From assembly GCF_001426585.1 (NCBI RefSeq), contig NZ_LMEI01000013.1, positions 357,328-421,327 of the forward strand: 64,000 nt of DNA, given 5' to 3'. Below are positions 23,765-33,755 of the stretch, one piece after another. Both the position numbers and the translations under genes were made by a program. The notes below the pieces were generated by a model. The model had not been told where the DNA came from. It searched no databases and saw only the letters and a list, made by a program, of their open reading frames with translations. The stretch is from Streptomyces sp. Root431 (GTDB lineage: Bacteria; Actinomycetota; Actinomycetes; Streptomycetales; Streptomycetaceae). Position 1 is the first letter of the stretch; each line of letters starts with the position of its first letter.

Positions 23765-23787
23765 TTGTTTGCACTCTACTAGAACAA
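23765..23787. promoter_or_regulatory. Candidate operator of the GntR/YtrA-type regulator
   Basis: TTGTT at 23765-23769 and AACAA at 23783-23787 form an inverted repeat with 13 bp between, 12 bp upstream of the DUF1648 gene start. It is the only AT-rich dyad in the region, and the distal gene of the operon encodes a GntR regulator. Confidence 0.45.
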
Positions 23788-23906
23788 TGAGGTTTTCGGC
23801 TCGAAGATCTTCGAGATGCGAGCACTCGTGACTCGGATGGCACCGATCGGCGGATGACCCGGAAGGGCTCGTGACGGCACCCGGCCCCCTGTGGCACGGT
23901 GGAGGC

Positions 23907-24899
23907 ATGCCCGTACCCGTGATCCTCGACTGCGATCCCGGTCACGACGACGCCTTCAACATCCTGCTGGCCGCCGCCCACCCCTCCGTCGACCTCCTCG
24001 CGATCACGACCGTCGCGGGCAACCAGTCGGTGGACAAGACCACCCTCAACGCGCGCCGGATGTGCGAGGCCGCGGGGATCCGGGGCGTGCCGATCGCGGC
24101 GGGCGCGGCGGGCCCGCTGCACGCCCGGCCGCACGGCGGGCAGCTCATCGCCGAGAAAATCCACGGCGGCTCGGGGCTCGACGGCCCGAGCTGGGAGTCC
24201 GGCCCGGGCGCGGGCTTCGGCGACGGCGAACCGACCGTGCCGCAGGACCCGCGGGACGCGCTCACGCTCCTCCGGGACACCCTGATCCGCCACCCGGCCC
24301 CCGTCACCCTCGTCCCGACGGGCCCGCTGACGAACATCGCGACGCTGCTCCTCGCGCACCCGCGGCTGACGGACCGCATCGAGCGGATCGTCCTGATGGG
24401 CGGTTCGGCGGAACGCGGAAACACCACGCCCGCGGCCGAGTTCAACATCCTCTGCGACCCGGAGGCGGCGGACATCGTCTTCGGCTGCGGAGTGCCGGTG
24501 ACGATGTTCGGCCTCAACGCCACCCACCAGGTGCGGGCCACCCCCGAGGTCATCGCCCGGCTCACGGCGCTCGGCACGCCGCTGAGCCGGCTCTGCGTGG
24601 AGCTGCTCACCTACTTCGCGTCGACCTACCGCGAGGTGTACGGCTTCGACACGCCCCCGCTGCACGACCCGCTGACCGTGGCCCACCTCATCGACCCGTC
24701 GCTGGTCAGCCTGGTCCGCGCGGCGGTGCGGGTGGAGCTGACGGGGACGTGGACGCGGGGCGCGACGGTCGTCGACCTGGACGGGGTGACGGGCCTGCCG
24801 CCCAACGCGGAGGTGGGCATGGACGTCGACGCGGCCGGCTTCTGGGACCTGATCGTGGAAGCGGTACGGGTCCTGGGCGGCGCGCCGAACACGCCTTAG
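23907..24899 (+). CDS. Nucleoside hydrolase, inosine-uridine preferring family
   Basis: 330-residue enzyme predicted to hydrolyse the N-glycosidic bond of nucleosides, giving ribose and a free base for salvage. The calcium and ribose binding motif DCDPGHDDA begins at residue 8; VPTGPLTNIA and the MFGLNATHQV segment with the later HDPLTVAHL region are conserved family blocks. The length is normal. The ATG at 23907 follows GGTGGAGG. It is a single gene, divergent from the DUF1648 operon; there is no transporter beside it. Confidence 0.92.
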   Translation: MPVPVILDCDPGHDDAFNILLAAAHPSVDLLAITTVAGNQSVDKTTLNARRMCEAAGIRGVPIAAGAAGPLHARPHGGQLIAEKIHGGSGLDGPSWESGPGAGFGDGEPTVPQDPRDALTLLRDTLIRHPAPVTLVPTGPLTNIATLLLAHPRLTDRIERIVLMGGSAERGNTTPAAEFNILCDPEAADIVFGCGVPVTMFGLNATHQVRATPEVIARLTALGTPLSRLCVELLTYFASTYREVYGFDTPPLHDPLTVAHLIDPSLVSLVRAAVRVELTGTWTRGATVVDLDGVTGLPPNAEVGMDVDAAGFWDLIVEAVRVLGGAPNTP

Positions 24900-25002
24900 G
24901 CCCTAGGGCACGTCCGGTGGTGCGTGTCGATGCCCCACCGCGTCACGGTCCCGACCAGCGTGCCGCCGTCCGGCTCCACGACGGAGAACGGACGTGCCCC
25001 GG

Positions 25003-25440
25003 CTAACCGCACTCGTGGTCGGCGGGATCGACGACCACCCGGTCCAACAGCCCGCGCAGCAGGACCTGTTCGGCCTCGGTCAGATCCCCGAACAGCTCGC
25101 GCTCCGCCGCGCCCACGGCCGCGTCGACCCGTTCGAGGGCCTCGACGCCGGCCGGGGTGATCTCCACGATGTGCCGCCGGCGGTCGGCGGGATCGCGCCG
25201 CCGCCCCGCAAGCCCGGCGTCTTCCAACTCGTTCAGGATCGCGACGAGTTGACTCGGGTCGATCTCCATGACGGCGGCCAGTTCGCGCTGGCTCATGGCC
25301 CCCGGGGCGAGCTGCATCAGCGTCATCGCGTTCCGCGGGTGCAGCCCCACGACGCCCAGGGCCGCGCGGATGCGCGCGCCGGTGAGCTCCCCCCGGAAGG
25401 AGAGGAGGAAGCCGAGGCGATCGGTCGGATGAGCTGCCAT
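25003..25440 (-). CDS. MarR-family transcriptional regulator
   Basis: 145-residue winged-helix regulator: helix bundle at both ends, recognition region MSQRELAAVMEIDPSQLVAILNELEDAGL (residues about 60-88) and the wing RRRDPADRRRHIVEIT. The start at 25440 (MAAHPTDR) is preferred to 25515 because the longer frame would run across the operator. A perfect 10+10 bp palindrome lies 40 bp upstream, between this gene and the divergent DoxX gene, so it probably represses both. The inducer is unknown; MarR proteins with DoxX-type targets often respond to phenolics or oxidants. Confidence 0.9.
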   Translation of the reverse strand: MAAHPTDRLGFLLSFRGELTGARIRAALGVVGLHPRNAMTLMQLAPGAMSQRELAAVMEIDPSQLVAILNELEDAGLAGRRRDPADRRRHIVEITPAGVEALERVDAAVGAAERELFGDLTEAEQVLLRGLLDRVVVDPADHECG

Positions 25441-25479
25441 GCCGTCCACCGTAACAGCGGGCCCATTGTGGAGCCAGGT

Positions 25480-25505
25480 CAATCGTTGATACCGTTCAAC
25501 GATTG
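25480..25505. promoter_or_regulatory. Palindromic MarR operator between marR and doxX genes
   Basis: CAATCGTTGA at 25480-25489 is the exact reverse complement of TCAACGATTG at 25496-25505, with a 6-bp spacer. It lies in the 92-bp divergent intergenic region and is the size expected for a MarR dimer. The right arm ends 27 bp before the DoxX start. Confidence 0.8.
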
Positions 25506-25532
25506 AGTCACCCACACCATCGGAGCCCTTCC

Positions 25533-25880
25533 ATGTTCCTCGGCTACACCATCGTCGCCGCGCTGCTCGCCTTCGCGCTCTCCGCCTCCGCCTTCCTGAC
25601 CTTCACGCGCAACCCGCAGATCACCGGCAACATGACCAAGCTCGGCGTGCCCGAATCCTGGCTCCCCTGGCTCGCCACGGCGAAGGCCGCGGGCGCCGTC
25701 GGCCTCCTCGCCGGCCTCGCCGTCCCTCTCCTCGGCGTGGCGGCGGCCATCGGCGTCACCCTCTACTTCGCGGGCGCCGTGATCACCCACCTGCGCGCGA
25801 AGGACTACGAGCTGGCCCCGGCGCTCGTCCTCACCCTGATCTCGGTGGCCGCCCTGATCCTGCGCATAGCCTCCGCCTGA
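25533..25880 (+). CDS. DoxX-family membrane protein
   Basis: 115-residue protein with four hydrophobic segments in the DoxX layout (MFLGYTIVAALLAFALSAS; LPWLATAKAAGAVGLLAGL; VAAAIGVTLYFAGAVITHL; APALVLTLISVAALIL). DoxX-like proteins are small quinone- or redox-linked membrane proteins of uncertain function. The ATG has CGGAG 9 nt upstream. It is divergent from the MarR gene across a shared operator, which suggests repression by MarR, and converges with cobN across a hairpin. Confidence 0.85.
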   Translation: MFLGYTIVAALLAFALSASAFLTFTRNPQITGNMTKLGVPESWLPWLATAKAAGAVGLLAGLAVPLLGVAAAIGVTLYFAGAVITHLRAKDYELAPALVLTLISVAALILRIASA

Positions 25881-25939
25881 ACCGGCCGAGCCGACGGAGC
25901 AGGCCGAGCCGCCTTGCCTGCGGGGTGTGCGCGGGCATG

Positions 25940-25986
25940 CCGAAGGCCCCGCCCACCGACCCCCGTGCGGTGAGCGAGGCCTTCGG
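25940..25986. terminator. Bidirectional terminator between doxX-like gene and cobN
   Basis: CCGAAGGCC at 25940-25948 pairs with GGCCTTCGG at 25978-25986, with further pairing inside (CCCACCG with CGGTGAG). It lies between convergent genes, 43 bp from the cobN stop. Confidence 0.75.
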
Positions 25987-26029
25987 AGACCACGCGGATG
26001 AGGAGGGGTGCCGGCCCTCCTCGGGAGGG

Positions 26030-29000
26030 TCAGTCCTCCCGGTCGGAGTCCGCGGCGCCTTCGAGGTCGCCTTCGGTCTCCAGGAAGACCTGGCGCAGGG
26101 CGGCCAGGGTCTCCGGGTCCGGCTTCTCCCACATGCCGCGGGACTCGGCTTCGAGGAGGCGCTCCGCGATGCCGTGCAGGGCCCAGGGGTTGGCTTCCTT
26201 CAGGAAGGCCTGGTTGTCGGGGTCGAGGACGTACTCCTGGGTGAGCTTGTCGTACATCCAGTCGGCGACGACGCCGGTCGTGGCGTCGTAACCGAAGAGG
26301 TAGTCGACCGTGGCCGCCAGCTCGAACGCGCCCTTGTAGCCGTGGCGGCGCATCGCCTCGATCCAGCGCGGGTTGACCACGCGGGCGCGGAAGACCCGGG
26401 AGGTCTCCTCGACCAGCGTGCGGGTGCGGACCGTCTCCGGGCGGGTGGAGTCGCCGATGTACGCCTCGGGGGCCGTGCCCTTCAGCGCGCGGACGGTCGC
26501 CACCATGCCGCCGTGGTACTGGAAGTAGTCGTCGGAGTCGGCGATGTCGTGCTCGCGGGTGTCCGTGTTCTTCGCGGCGACCGCGATCCGCTTGTACGCC
26601 GTCTCCATCTCGGTGCGGGCCGGGCGGCCTTCGAGGCCGCGGCCGTAGGCGTAGCCGCCCCAGACCGTGTAGACCTCGGCGAGGTCGGCGTCGGTGCGCC
26701 AGTCGCGGCTGTCGATGAGCTGGAGGATGCCCGCGCCGTACGTCCCCGGCCGCGAGCCGAAGATGCGGGTCGTCGCGCGCCGCTCGTCGCCGTGCTCGGC
26801 CAGGTCGGCCTGCGCGTGCGCCCGGATGTAGTTGTCCGAGGACGGTTCGTCCAGGGCCGCCACCAGGCGTACCGCGTCGTCGAGGAGGCCGATGACGTGC
26901 GGGAACGCGTCGCGGAAGAAGCCGGAGATGCGGAGGGTGACGTCGATGCGGGGGCGGCCGAGCTCCTCCAGCGGGATCGGCTCCAGGCCGTTCACGCGGC
27001 GGGACGCGTCGTCCCAGAGCGGGCGGACGCCGAGCAGGGCGAGCGCCTCGGCCACGTCGTCGCCGGCGGTCCGCATCGCGCTCGTACCCCAGAGGGAGAG
27101 GCCGACGGAGGTCGGCCAGGAGCCGTTGTCCGTGCGGTAGCGCTCCAGGAGCGAGTCGGCCAGGGCCTGGCCCGTCTCCCACGCCAGGCGGGAGGGCACG
27201 GCCTTCGGGTCCACCGAGTAGAAGTTCCTGCCCGTCGGCAGGACGTTGACCAGGCCGCGGAGCGGGGAGCCGGACGGGCCCGCCGGGACGAAGCCGCCGT
27301 TCAGGGCGTGGACCGCGTGGGTCAGTTCGTCCGTCGTGGCGGCCAGGCGCGGGACGACCTGCTCGCAGGCGAAGCGGAGGATCGCCGACACGTCCGGGCC
27401 GTGCGCGGCGGCCACGGTCGCGACCGCGTCCACCGACCAGTTCGCGGCCTCCGTCGCCTCGACCAGCTCGCGCGCCGTCGCCTCCGCCTCGTCGGCCGTG
27501 GTGCGGGTCGCGGCCGACTCGTCGAGGCCCAGGGCCTCACGGAGGCCGAGGAGCGCCTGCGTACCGCCCCAGATCTGGCGGGCGCGCAGGATCGAGAGGA
27601 CCAGGTTGACCCGGGCCTCACCCTCCGGGGCGCCGCCGAGGACGTGCAGGCCGTCGCGGATCTGGGCGTCCTTGACCTCGCACAGCCAGCCGTCGACGTG
27701 CAGCAGGAAGTCGTCGAAGCCGTCGTCCTCCGGCCGGTCCTCGAGCCCCAGGTCGTGGTCGAGCTTCGCCGCCTGGATCAGCGTCCAGATCTGGGCGCGG
27801 ATCGCGGGCAGCTTGGACGGGTCCATGGAGGAGATCTGCGCGTACTCGTCGAGGAGCTGCTCCAGGCGCGCGATGTCGCCGTAGGAGTCGGCGCGCGCCA
27901 TCGGCGGCACCAGGTGGTCGACGAGCGTCGCGTGCACGCGCCGCTTGGCCTGCGTGCCCTCGCCCGGGTCGTTGACGAGGAAGGGGTAGACGAGCGGGAT
28001 GTCGCCGAGGGCCGCGTCGGGGCCGCAGGCGGCGGACAGGCCGGCGTTCTTGCCGGGCAGCCACTCCAGGTTGCCGTGCTTGCCCAGGTGGACCATGGCG
28101 TCGGCGCCGAAGCCGCCGTCCTCGGCACGGGCGGCGATCCAGCGGTAGGCCGCCAGGTAGTGGTGCGACGGCGGCAGATCGGGGTCGTGGTAGATCGCGA
28201 TCGGGTTCTCGCCGAAGCCGCGCGGCGGCTGGATGAGGATCAGCAGGTTCCCGCGGCGCAGGGCGGCGAGCACGATGTCGCCCTCCGGGTTGCGGGAGCG
28301 GTCGAGGAACATCTCGCCGGGCGCCGGGCCCCAGTGCTCCTCGACGGACTCGCGGAGCTCCGAGGGGAGTTCGGCGTACCAGCGCTTGTAGTCGGCGGCC
28401 GGGATGCGGACCGGGTTCCGGGCCAGCTGCTCCTCGGTGAGCCAGTCCTGGTCGTGGCCGCCGGCCTCGATGAGGGCGTAGATCAGCTCGTCGCCGTCGC
28501 CGGAGACGAGGCCGGGGAGCTCCTCGGCCGGGCCGAAGTCGTATCCCTCGGCGATCAGACGGCGGAGGAGGGAGACGGCGGAGGCCGGGGTGTCCAGGCC
28601 GACCGCGTTGCCGATGCGGGAGTGCTTCGTCGGGTACGCGGAGAGGACGAGCGCCAGCTTCTTCTCGGCGTTCGGGATGTGCCGCAGGCGCGCGTGGCGG
28701 ACGGCGATCCCGGCGACGCGGGCGGCGCGCTCGGTGTCCGCGACGTACGCGGGCAGGCCGTCGGCGTCGATCTCCTTGAAGGAGAAGGGGACGGTGATGA
28801 GGCGGCCGTCGAACTCGGGCACGGCGACCTGGCTTGCCGCGTCCAGCGGCGACAGGCCCTCGTCGTTCTCCTCCCAGTTCTCGCGCGAACCGGTCAGGCA
28901 CAGCGCCTGGAGGATCGGCACGTCGAGCGCGGCGAGCGCGCCCGCGTCCCAGGCCTCCTCGTCGCCGCCGGCCTGCGCCTCCGCGGGCTTGGTGCCACCC

Positions 29001-29662
29001 GCGGCGAGGACGGTGGTGACGATCGCGTCGGCGGTACGGAGCCGGTCGAGCAGCTCCGGCTCCGGGGCGCGCAGGGACGCCACGTACAGCGGGAGCGCCT
29101 GGGCGCCCTGGTCCTCGATCGCCGCGCACAGGGTGTCCACGAAGGCGGTGTTCCCGCTCATGTGGTGGGCACGGTAGTACAGCACCGCGATCGTCGGGCC
29201 GTCCGTGCGCCGGGGCGTGCGCTCCAGCGGGCCCCAGGTGGGGGCGGCGGCCGGGGCCTCGAAGCCGTGGCCGGTGAGGAGGACGGTGTCGGAGAGGAAG
29301 CGGGCCAGCTGCTCCAGGTTCGCGGGGCCGCCGTGCGCGAGGTAGGCGTGCGCCTCGGTGGCGACGCCGACGGGGACGGTCGAGGTCTCCATCAGCTGGG
29401 CGTCGGGGGCCTGTTCGCCGCTGAGCACGACGACCGGCTTCCCGGTGGCGCGGATCGCGTCGATCCCCTCCTCCCAGGAGCGGAGGCCGCCCAGGAGGCG
29501 GACGACGACGAGCTCGACGCCGTCGAGGAGGCCGGGGAGGTCGGCGAGGGGCAGGCGGGAGGGGTTGGCGAAGCGGTACTCCACCGGGCCCTCGGCCGAG
29601 GCGGCGTTCGCCGCGCGGGCGCTGAGCAGGTCGGTGTCGGAGTGCGACAGCAGCAGAAGCAT
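26030..29662 (-). CDS. cobN: Aerobic cobaltochelatase subunit CobN
   Basis: 1,210-residue large subunit of the ATP-dependent cobaltochelatase that inserts Co2+ into hydrogenobyrinate a,c-diamide in the aerobic B12 pathway, working with the CobS/CobT (or ChlI/ChlD) AAA partners, which are not in this window. The length and landmark segments ([69 protein letters not shown]) match CobN/Chl[11 protein letters not shown] contains histidine and glutamate expected to lie at the active site. The start at 29662 gives [13 protein letters not shown], the usual CobN beginning; the ribosome site (GAGGAAGGG) is rather far upstream. A B12 riboswitch precedes it, so expression should fall when cofactor is abundant. 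Confidence 0.96.
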   Translation of the reverse strand: MLLLLSHSDTDLLSARAANAASAEGPVEYRFANPSRLPLADLPGLLDGVELVVVRLLGGLRSWEEGIDAIRATGKPVVVLSGEQAPDAQLMETSTVPVGVATEAHAYLAHGGPANLEQLARFLSDTVLLTGHGFEAPAAAPTWGPLERTPRRTDGPTIAVLYYRAHHMSGNTAFVDTLCAAIEDQGAQALPLYVASLRAPEPELLDRLRTADAIVTTVLAAGGTKPAEAQAGGDEEAWDAGALAALDVPILQALCLTGSRENWEENDEGLSPLDAASQVAVPEFDGRLITVPFSFKEIDADGLPAYVADTERAARVAGIAVRHARLRHIPNAEKKLALVLSAYPTKHSRIGNAVGLDTPASAVSLLRRLIAEGYDFGPAEELPGLVSGDGDELIYALIEAGGHDQDWLTEEQLARNPVRIPAADYKRWYAELPSELRESVEEHWGPAPGEMFLDRSRNPEGDIVLAALRRGNLLILIQPPRGFGENPIAIYHDPDLPPSHHYLAAYRWIAARAEDGGFGADAMVHLGKHGNLEWLPGKNAGLSAACGPDAALGDIPLVYPFLVNDPGEGTQAKRRVHATLVDHLVPPMARADSYGDIARLEQLLDEYAQISSMDPSKLPAIRAQIWTLIQAAKLDHDLGLEDRPEDDGFDDFLLHVDGWLCEVKDAQIRDGLHVLGGAPEGEARVNLVLSILRARQIWGGTQALLGLREALGLDESAATRTTADEAEATARELVEATEAANWSVDAVATVAAAHGPDVSAILRFACEQVVPRLAATTDELTHAVHALNGGFVPAGPSGSPLRGLVNVLPTGRNFYSVDPKAVPSRLAWETGQALADSLLERYRTDNGSWPTSVGLSLWGTSAMRTAGDDVAEALALLGVRPLWDDASRRVNGLEPIPLEELGRPRIDVTLRISGFFRDAFPHVIGLLDDAVRLVAALDEPSSDNYIRAHAQADLAEHGDERRATTRIFGSRPGTYGAGILQLIDSRDWRTDADLAEVYTVWGGYAYGRGLEGRPARTEMETAYKRIAVAAKNTDTREHDIADSDDYFQYHGGMVATVRALKGTAPEAYIGDSTRPETVRTRTLVEETSRVFRARVVNPRWIEAMRRHGYKGAFELAATVDYLFGYDATTGVVADWMYDKLTQEYVLDPDNQAFLKEANPWALHGIAERLLEAESRGMWEKPDPETLAALRQVFLETEGDLEGAADSDRED

Positions 29663-29719
29663 GGCGTGCGCAGGCCCTTCCTCGGGGTTGTCCGCGCCCC
29701 GGGTGGTCGTGTGGACGGC

Positions 29720-29808
29720 GGGAGTTCCTGACTCACCCGTGACCATCGCCGGTACGGGCTCACAGTGGCGGGACCGCGCCGGATTCTCACCGGGCTTCCT
29801 CCCCGGGG
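29720..29808 (-). promoter_or_regulatory. Cobalamin riboswitch upstream of cobN
   Basis: Minus-strand leader with a near-consensus core: GAAGCCCGGTGAGAATCCGG, then GGTCCCGCCACTGTGAGCCC and the B12 box GTGAGTCAGGAACTCCCGCC. It ends about 55 nt before the cobN start. No copy exists on the opposite strand for the divergent cobG operon. The outer stem boundaries are approximate. Confidence 0.94.
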
Positions 29809-29928
29809 CCCTGGGACCCCATGCCGATCTGCATCCTAGATCGTGGCGTCGGCGGGGCGGGGCGGGCCGTGGAGTCGGCCGGATCACACTCGGTGGTGGC
29901 CCGGTGCCCCGTGGGTATGCTCGCCGCC

Positions 29929-31224
29929 ATGCCGCCCACCCCACCCCCGACGCCCGAACGGGACGAAGCTCGCATTCGGGACCGTGGCGACGCCTGCCCC
30001 GGGGCGCTGCGCCTGCACGCCGCCGACGATGGCCGGCTGGCCCGACTGCGGCTGCCCGCAGGGCGCCTGACGAGTCGTCAGGTCGAGGTCCTGGCGACCG
30101 CGGCGGAGTCCCTCGGCGACGGGCGGATCAGTCTCACCTCCCGGGGAAACGCGGAGCTGCGCGGCCTCGCGGAGGAGTGCGGGGCGGAGCTCGCCGCACT
30201 GCTCGCGGAGGCGGGCCTGCTGCCCTCCCCCACCCACGAACGCGTCCGCAACATCGTCGCCTCCCCCGCCGCCGGCCTCGACGGACTCGGCGGCCCCGAG
30301 GTCCAGTTGTGGGCCCGCGCCCTCGACGGGCTGCTGTGCGCCGCACCCTGGGCGGCGGCGCTTTCCGGCCGTTTCCTGTTCGTCCTCGACGACGGCCGCG
30401 GCGACGTGGCAGGGCTCGGCGGCGATGTGACCTTGGTCGCAGTGGGGCCGGAATCCGCCCTTCTGTACGTCGGCGGGCTGGCCCTCAGGGTCCGCGGAGC
30501 CGACGCACCCCGGGCCGCGCTCGCCGCCGCCGGGGCCTTCCTCGACGCCGCCCGCGAGGCCGGGAACGGAGCCTGGCGCGTCCGGGAGCTCCCCGAGGGC
30601 CACGCCCCGGACGTCGCGGGCGCGCTCGACCGCGCGGGGATCGCGGCGGAGCCCGTACCGGCGGGGGAATCGCTGCTGGTCCTCGGGCAGCCGCTCGCCC
30701 CCGGACCGCTCGGCGCCACCGCCCTCTACGTCCTGGCACCCCTCGGCCGCCTCACCGCCGCCCAGCTGCGCGCGCTGCTGCCCGCCGAGGAGATCCGGCT
30801 GACGCCGTGGCGCGGCGCGGTCGTCGTCGGCGCGGCCGGTCCCGACCGGCTCGCCGCGCTCGCCGCTCCCCCGTACGGACTGATCACCCGGCCCGACTCC
30901 CCCTGGGCGGGCGTCAGCGCCTGCACCGGACGCCCCGGCTGCGCCAAGTCGCTCGCGGACGTCCGCGCCGACGCGGCCCCGGGACGGACCGGGCTCCCCG
31001 TCCACTACTCCGGGTGCGAGCGCCGCTGCGGGCATCCGCACGGCACCTGGGTCGACGTCGTCGCCACCGCCGACGGCACCTATCTGGTGGACGGCGTCCC
31101 CACCGCCCGTACCGCGCTGCCCGAAGCGGTGGCCACGGCCCGTACCGCCCCGCCCCCAGCGGTGACCACGGCCCGTACGAAGAGCGCCACCCCGACCACG
31201 ACCGCCACCACGACGACGAGATGA
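29929..31224 (+). CDS. cobG: Precorrin-3B synthase CobG
   Basis: About 431-residue oxygen-dependent enzyme that converts precorrin-3A to precorrin-3B, related to sulfite/nitrite reductases. The Fe4S4/siroheme-type cysteines are visible as CTGRPGC (residues 332 and 338) and CERRC (363 and 367). The early section [24 protein letters not shown] is the substrate-side half of the repeat. The start at 29929 is chosen because TATGCT (29916-29921) looks like a -10 box 7 nt before it, giving a leaderless mRNA; the other ATG at 29917 lies inside that box. It overlaps cobH by 4 bp (ATGA). The last 45 residues are low-complexity Ala/Thr/Pro and probably dispensable. Presence of CobG marks the aerobic pathway. 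Confidence 0.92.
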   Translation: MPPTPPPTPERDEARIRDRGDACPGALRLHAADDGRLARLRLPAGRLTSRQVEVLATAAESLGDGRISLTSRGNAELRGLAEECGAELAALLAEAGLLPSPTHERVRNIVASPAAGLDGLGGPEVQLWARALDGLLCAAPWAAALSGRFLFVLDDGRGDVAGLGGDVTLVAVGPESALLYVGGLALRVRGADAPRAALAAAGAFLDAAREAGNGAWRVRELPEGHAPDVAGALDRAGIAAEPVPAGESLLVLGQPLAPGPLGATALYVLAPLGRLTAAQLRALLPAEEIRLTPWRGAVVVGAAGPDRLAALAAPPYGLITRPDSPWAGVSACTGRPGCAKSLADVRADAAPGRTGLPVHYSGCERRCGHPHGTWVDVVATADGTYLVDGVPTARTALPEAVATARTAPPPAVTTARTKSATPTTTATTTTR

Positions 31225-31874
31225 GCGAGAGCACCAGGATGTTCGACTACGAGAAGGACGGGGCGGAGATCTACCGCCGGTCCTTTGCCACGATCCGCGC
31301 CGAGGCGGAGCTCGCGGGCCTGCCCGCCGACGTCGCCCAGGTGGCGGTCCGGATGATCCACGCCTGCGGCATGACCGATCTCGTCCAGGACATCGCCTAC
31401 TCCCCCCAGGTCGTCACGAACGCCCGCGAGGCCCTGCGCGCCGGAGCCCCCATCCTCTGCGACGCGCAGATGGTCGCCAGCGGCGTCACCCGCAAGCGGC
31501 TGCCCGCCGACAACGAGGTGATCTGCACGCTCTCCGACCCGGCCGTGCCGGGCCTCGCCGCCGAGCTCGGCACCACCCGCTCCGCCGCCGCGCTCGAACT
31601 GTGGCGGGACCGCCTCGAAGGCTCCGTCGTCGCCATCGGCAACGCCCCCACCGCCCTCTTCCACCTCCTGGAGATGATCGCGAAGGGCGCGGGCAGGCCC
31701 GCCGCCGTCCTCGGCATCCCGGTCGGCTTCATCGGCGCCGCCGAGTCCAAGGACGCGCTCGCGGAGCAGACGCTCGGCCTCGACTACCTCGTCGTACGGG
31801 GACGGCGCGGCGGCAGCGCGATGACCGCCGCCGCGATCAACGCCCTCGCCCACGAAGCGGAGATCCAGGCATGA
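31221..31874 (+). CDS. cobH: Precorrin-8X methylmutase CobH
   Basis: 217-residue enzyme moving the methyl group from C11 to C12 of precorrin-8X to give hydrogenobyrinate. The catalytic histidine is in [11 protein letters not shown] near residue 45; further family blocks are [16 protein letters not shown] and [15 protein letters not shown], then [14 protein letters not shown]. The length is typical. It overlaps cobG at the start and cobIJ at the end, each by 4 bp, so all three are translationally coupled. Confidence 0.95.
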   Translation: MSESTRMFDYEKDGAEIYRRSFATIRAEAELAGLPADVAQVAVRMIHACGMTDLVQDIAYSPQVVTNAREALRAGAPILCDAQMVASGVTRKRLPADNEVICTLSDPAVPGLAAELGTTRSAAALELWRDRLEGSVVAIGNAPTALFHLLEMIAKGAGRPAAVLGIPVGFIGAAESKDALAEQTLGLDYLVVRGRRGGSAMTAAAINALAHEAEIQA

Positions 31875-33382
31875 GCACGGGCACGAGCCAGGTCAAGGGC
31901 AAGGGCAAGCTGTACGGGGTCGGGCTCGGCCCCGGCGACCCGAACCTGATGACCGTCGCCGCGGTGAAGGCCATCGCGGCCGCCGACGTCGTCGCGTACC
32001 ACTCGGCCCGCCACGGCCGCTCCATAGCGCGCTCCATCGCTGCCGAGCACCTCCGCGAGGACCACATCGAGGAGCGGCTCATGTACCCGCTCACGGTGGA
32101 GACCACGGACCACCCCGGCGGCTACCGGGGCGCCCTGAACGACTTCTACGAGGAGGCCGCGGCCCGCCTCGCCGCCCACCTCGACGCCGGCCGCACCGTC
32201 GCCGTCCTCGCCGAGGGCGACCCGCTCTTCTACGGCTCGTACCAGCACATGCACAAGCGGCTCGCGGACCGCTACGACACGACCGTCATCCCCGGCGTCA
32301 CCTCGGTGAGCGCCGCCGCCGCCCGGCTCGGCGAGCCGCTGTGCGAGGCGGAGGAGGTCCTCACGATCATCCCCGGCACGCTGTCGGAGGACGAGCTGAC
32401 GGCCCGTCTCGCGGGCACCGACTCGGCGGTCGTGATGAAGCTCGGCCGCACCTTCCCCACCGTGAAGCGCGCCCTGGAGCGGGCCGGCCGGCTCGACGAC
32501 GCCCGGTACGTGGAGCGGGCGTTCATGGCGGGCGAGCGGACGGCGAAGCTGGACGAGGTGGACCCGGAGTCCGTCCCGTACTTCTCCGTCGCGGTCCTCC
32601 CCTCCCGCGTCGACCAGGAACCGCCGGTACGGGAGCGGGGCGAGGTCGTCGTCGTCGGCACCGGCCCGGCCGGCGCGCCCTGGCTGACGCCCGAGTCGCG
32701 CGGCGCGCTCGTCAACGCCGACGTCCTCGTCGGCTACACCACCTACCTGGACCGGGTGCCCGAGCTGCGCCCCGGGCAGATCCGGCACGGCTCCGACAAC
32801 AAGGTCGAGTCGGAGCGCGCCGAGTTCGCGCTCGACCTGGCCCGGCGCGGCCGGAAGGTCGCGGTCGTCTCCGGCGGCGACCCGGGCGTCTTCGCCATGG
32901 CCACCGCCGTCCTGGAGGTCGCCTGCGAACCGGAGTACGCGGACGTGCCCGTACGCGTGCTCCCCGGCGTGACCGCCGCCAACGCGGCCGCCGCCGCGGC
33001 GGGCGCCCCCCTCGGCCACGACTACGCCACGATCTCGCTCTCCGACCGGCTCAAGCCGTGGGACGTCATCGAGGCCCGGCTGCGCGCCGCCGCCGGCGCC
33101 GACCTGGTCATCGCCCTCTACAACCCGGGCTCCAAGTCCCGTACGCACCAGGTGGCCGCGGCCCGCGACCTCCTCCTGGAGCTGCGCTCCCCGGAGACCC
33201 CGGTGGTCGTCGCCCGTGACGTGGGCGGCCCGGAGCAGTCGGTGCGCGTCCTGACCCTGAAGACCCTGGACCCGTCCGAGGTCGACATGCGCACCCTGCT
33301 CCTCGTCGGCTCGTCGCAGACGCAGGCGGTGGAGCGGGCGGACGGCAGGACGATCGCCTGGACGCCGCGCCGGTACGGCTGA
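31871..33382 (+). CDS. cobIJ: CobIJ fusion: precorrin-2 C20- and precorrin-3B C17-methyltransferase
   Basis: 503-residue fusion of two tetrapyrrole methylases. Residues about 12-245 are CobI/CbiL ([34 protein letters not shown]), which methylates precorrin-2 at C20. Residues about 258-500 are CobJ/CbiH ([31 protein letters not shown]), which methylates C17 and contracts the ring after CobG. Both use S-adenosylmethionine. Fusion of CobI and CobJ is common in actinobacteria. The start overlaps cobH (ATGA). It is the last gene of the cobG-cobH-cobIJ operon. Confidence 0.95.
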   Translation: MSTGTSQVKGKGKLYGVGLGPGDPNLMTVAAVKAIAAADVVAYHSARHGRSIARSIAAEHLREDHIEERLMYPLTVETTDHPGGYRGALNDFYEEAAARLAAHLDAGRTVAVLAEGDPLFYGSYQHMHKRLADRYDTTVIPGVTSVSAAAARLGEPLCEAEEVLTIIPGTLSEDELTARLAGTDSAVVMKLGRTFPTVKRALERAGRLDDARYVERAFMAGERTAKLDEVDPESVPYFSVAVLPSRVDQEPPVRERGEVVVVGTGPAGAPWLTPESRGALVNADVLVGYTTYLDRVPELRPGQIRHGSDNKVESERAEFALDLARRGRKVAVVSGGDPGVFAMATAVLEVACEPEYADVPVRVLPGVTAANAAAAAAGAPLGHDYATISLSDRLKPWDVIEARLRAAAGADLVIALYNPGSKSRTHQVAAARDLLLELRSPETPVVVARDVGGPEQSVRVLTLKTLDPSEVDMRTLLLVGSSQTQAVERADGRTIAWTPRRYG

Positions 33383-33755
33383 CGCAGGGTCACGGGGCGG
33401 CCGGGGTCCGTCCGGCGGATCAGGGCCGCCGGACAGGACCCGGCCCCGGGTGAGGTGCCCGGACCTGCCCGGTCCGGGTACTCGACGCGGACGGTCTTCC
33501 CGTCCGGGGAAAAGGTGCCGCCGAGCGGGCAGGCGGGCGCCGGGCGGGCAGGCGGGCGCCGGGCGGGCGGGCGCCGGCGCCGGGCGGGCGGGCGCCGGCG
33601 CCGGGCGGGCGGGCGCCGAGCGGAATGCCCTGTCGCGCAGAGGGAACCGGCAGGTAGAGTCCCGTTCCGGCCGCGGCCCGGCCTCACCCGCCCGGCCCGC
33701 CTCCCCCACGCATCACCTGTTCCCCATAGGTCCGGAAAGGGCCCCTCTCCCTGTG
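33383..33755. other. Intergenic region with GC-rich tandem repeats
   Basis: A 373-bp gap between cobIJ and the PA14/FN3 gene. Positions 33524-33622 contain about five copies of a 19-21 bp unit of the type GGGCGGGCGGGCGCCGGCGC. The remaining sequence holds no recognised gene; the promoter of the secreted protein gene must lie in the last 130 bp. No clear terminator for cobIJ was seen. Confidence 0.7.
33524..33622. repeat. GC-only tandem repeat, about 20-bp unit
   Basis: Copies such as GGGCGGGCGGGCGCCGGCGC repeat head to tail about five times; the first two copies have a GGCAGG variant. The block is nearly pure G and C, can fold on itself and may vary in copy number between strains. Confidence 0.85.

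Noticed and set aside
24900-25002. Terminator between the nucleoside hydrolase and MarR genes
   Set aside because: Only short, weak dyads are present in this convergent gap.
25925-29731. 1,268-residue plus-strand open frame opposite cobN
   Set aside because: It is antisense to a well-conserved CobN and shows no protein motif; the third-position bias supports the minus strand.
33450-33755. N-terminal extension of the PA14/FN3 protein and an 816-residue overlapping frame
   Set aside because: The extension translates the GC tandem repeat, and a clear signal peptide begins at 33756; the overlapping frame is out of register with all recognised domains.
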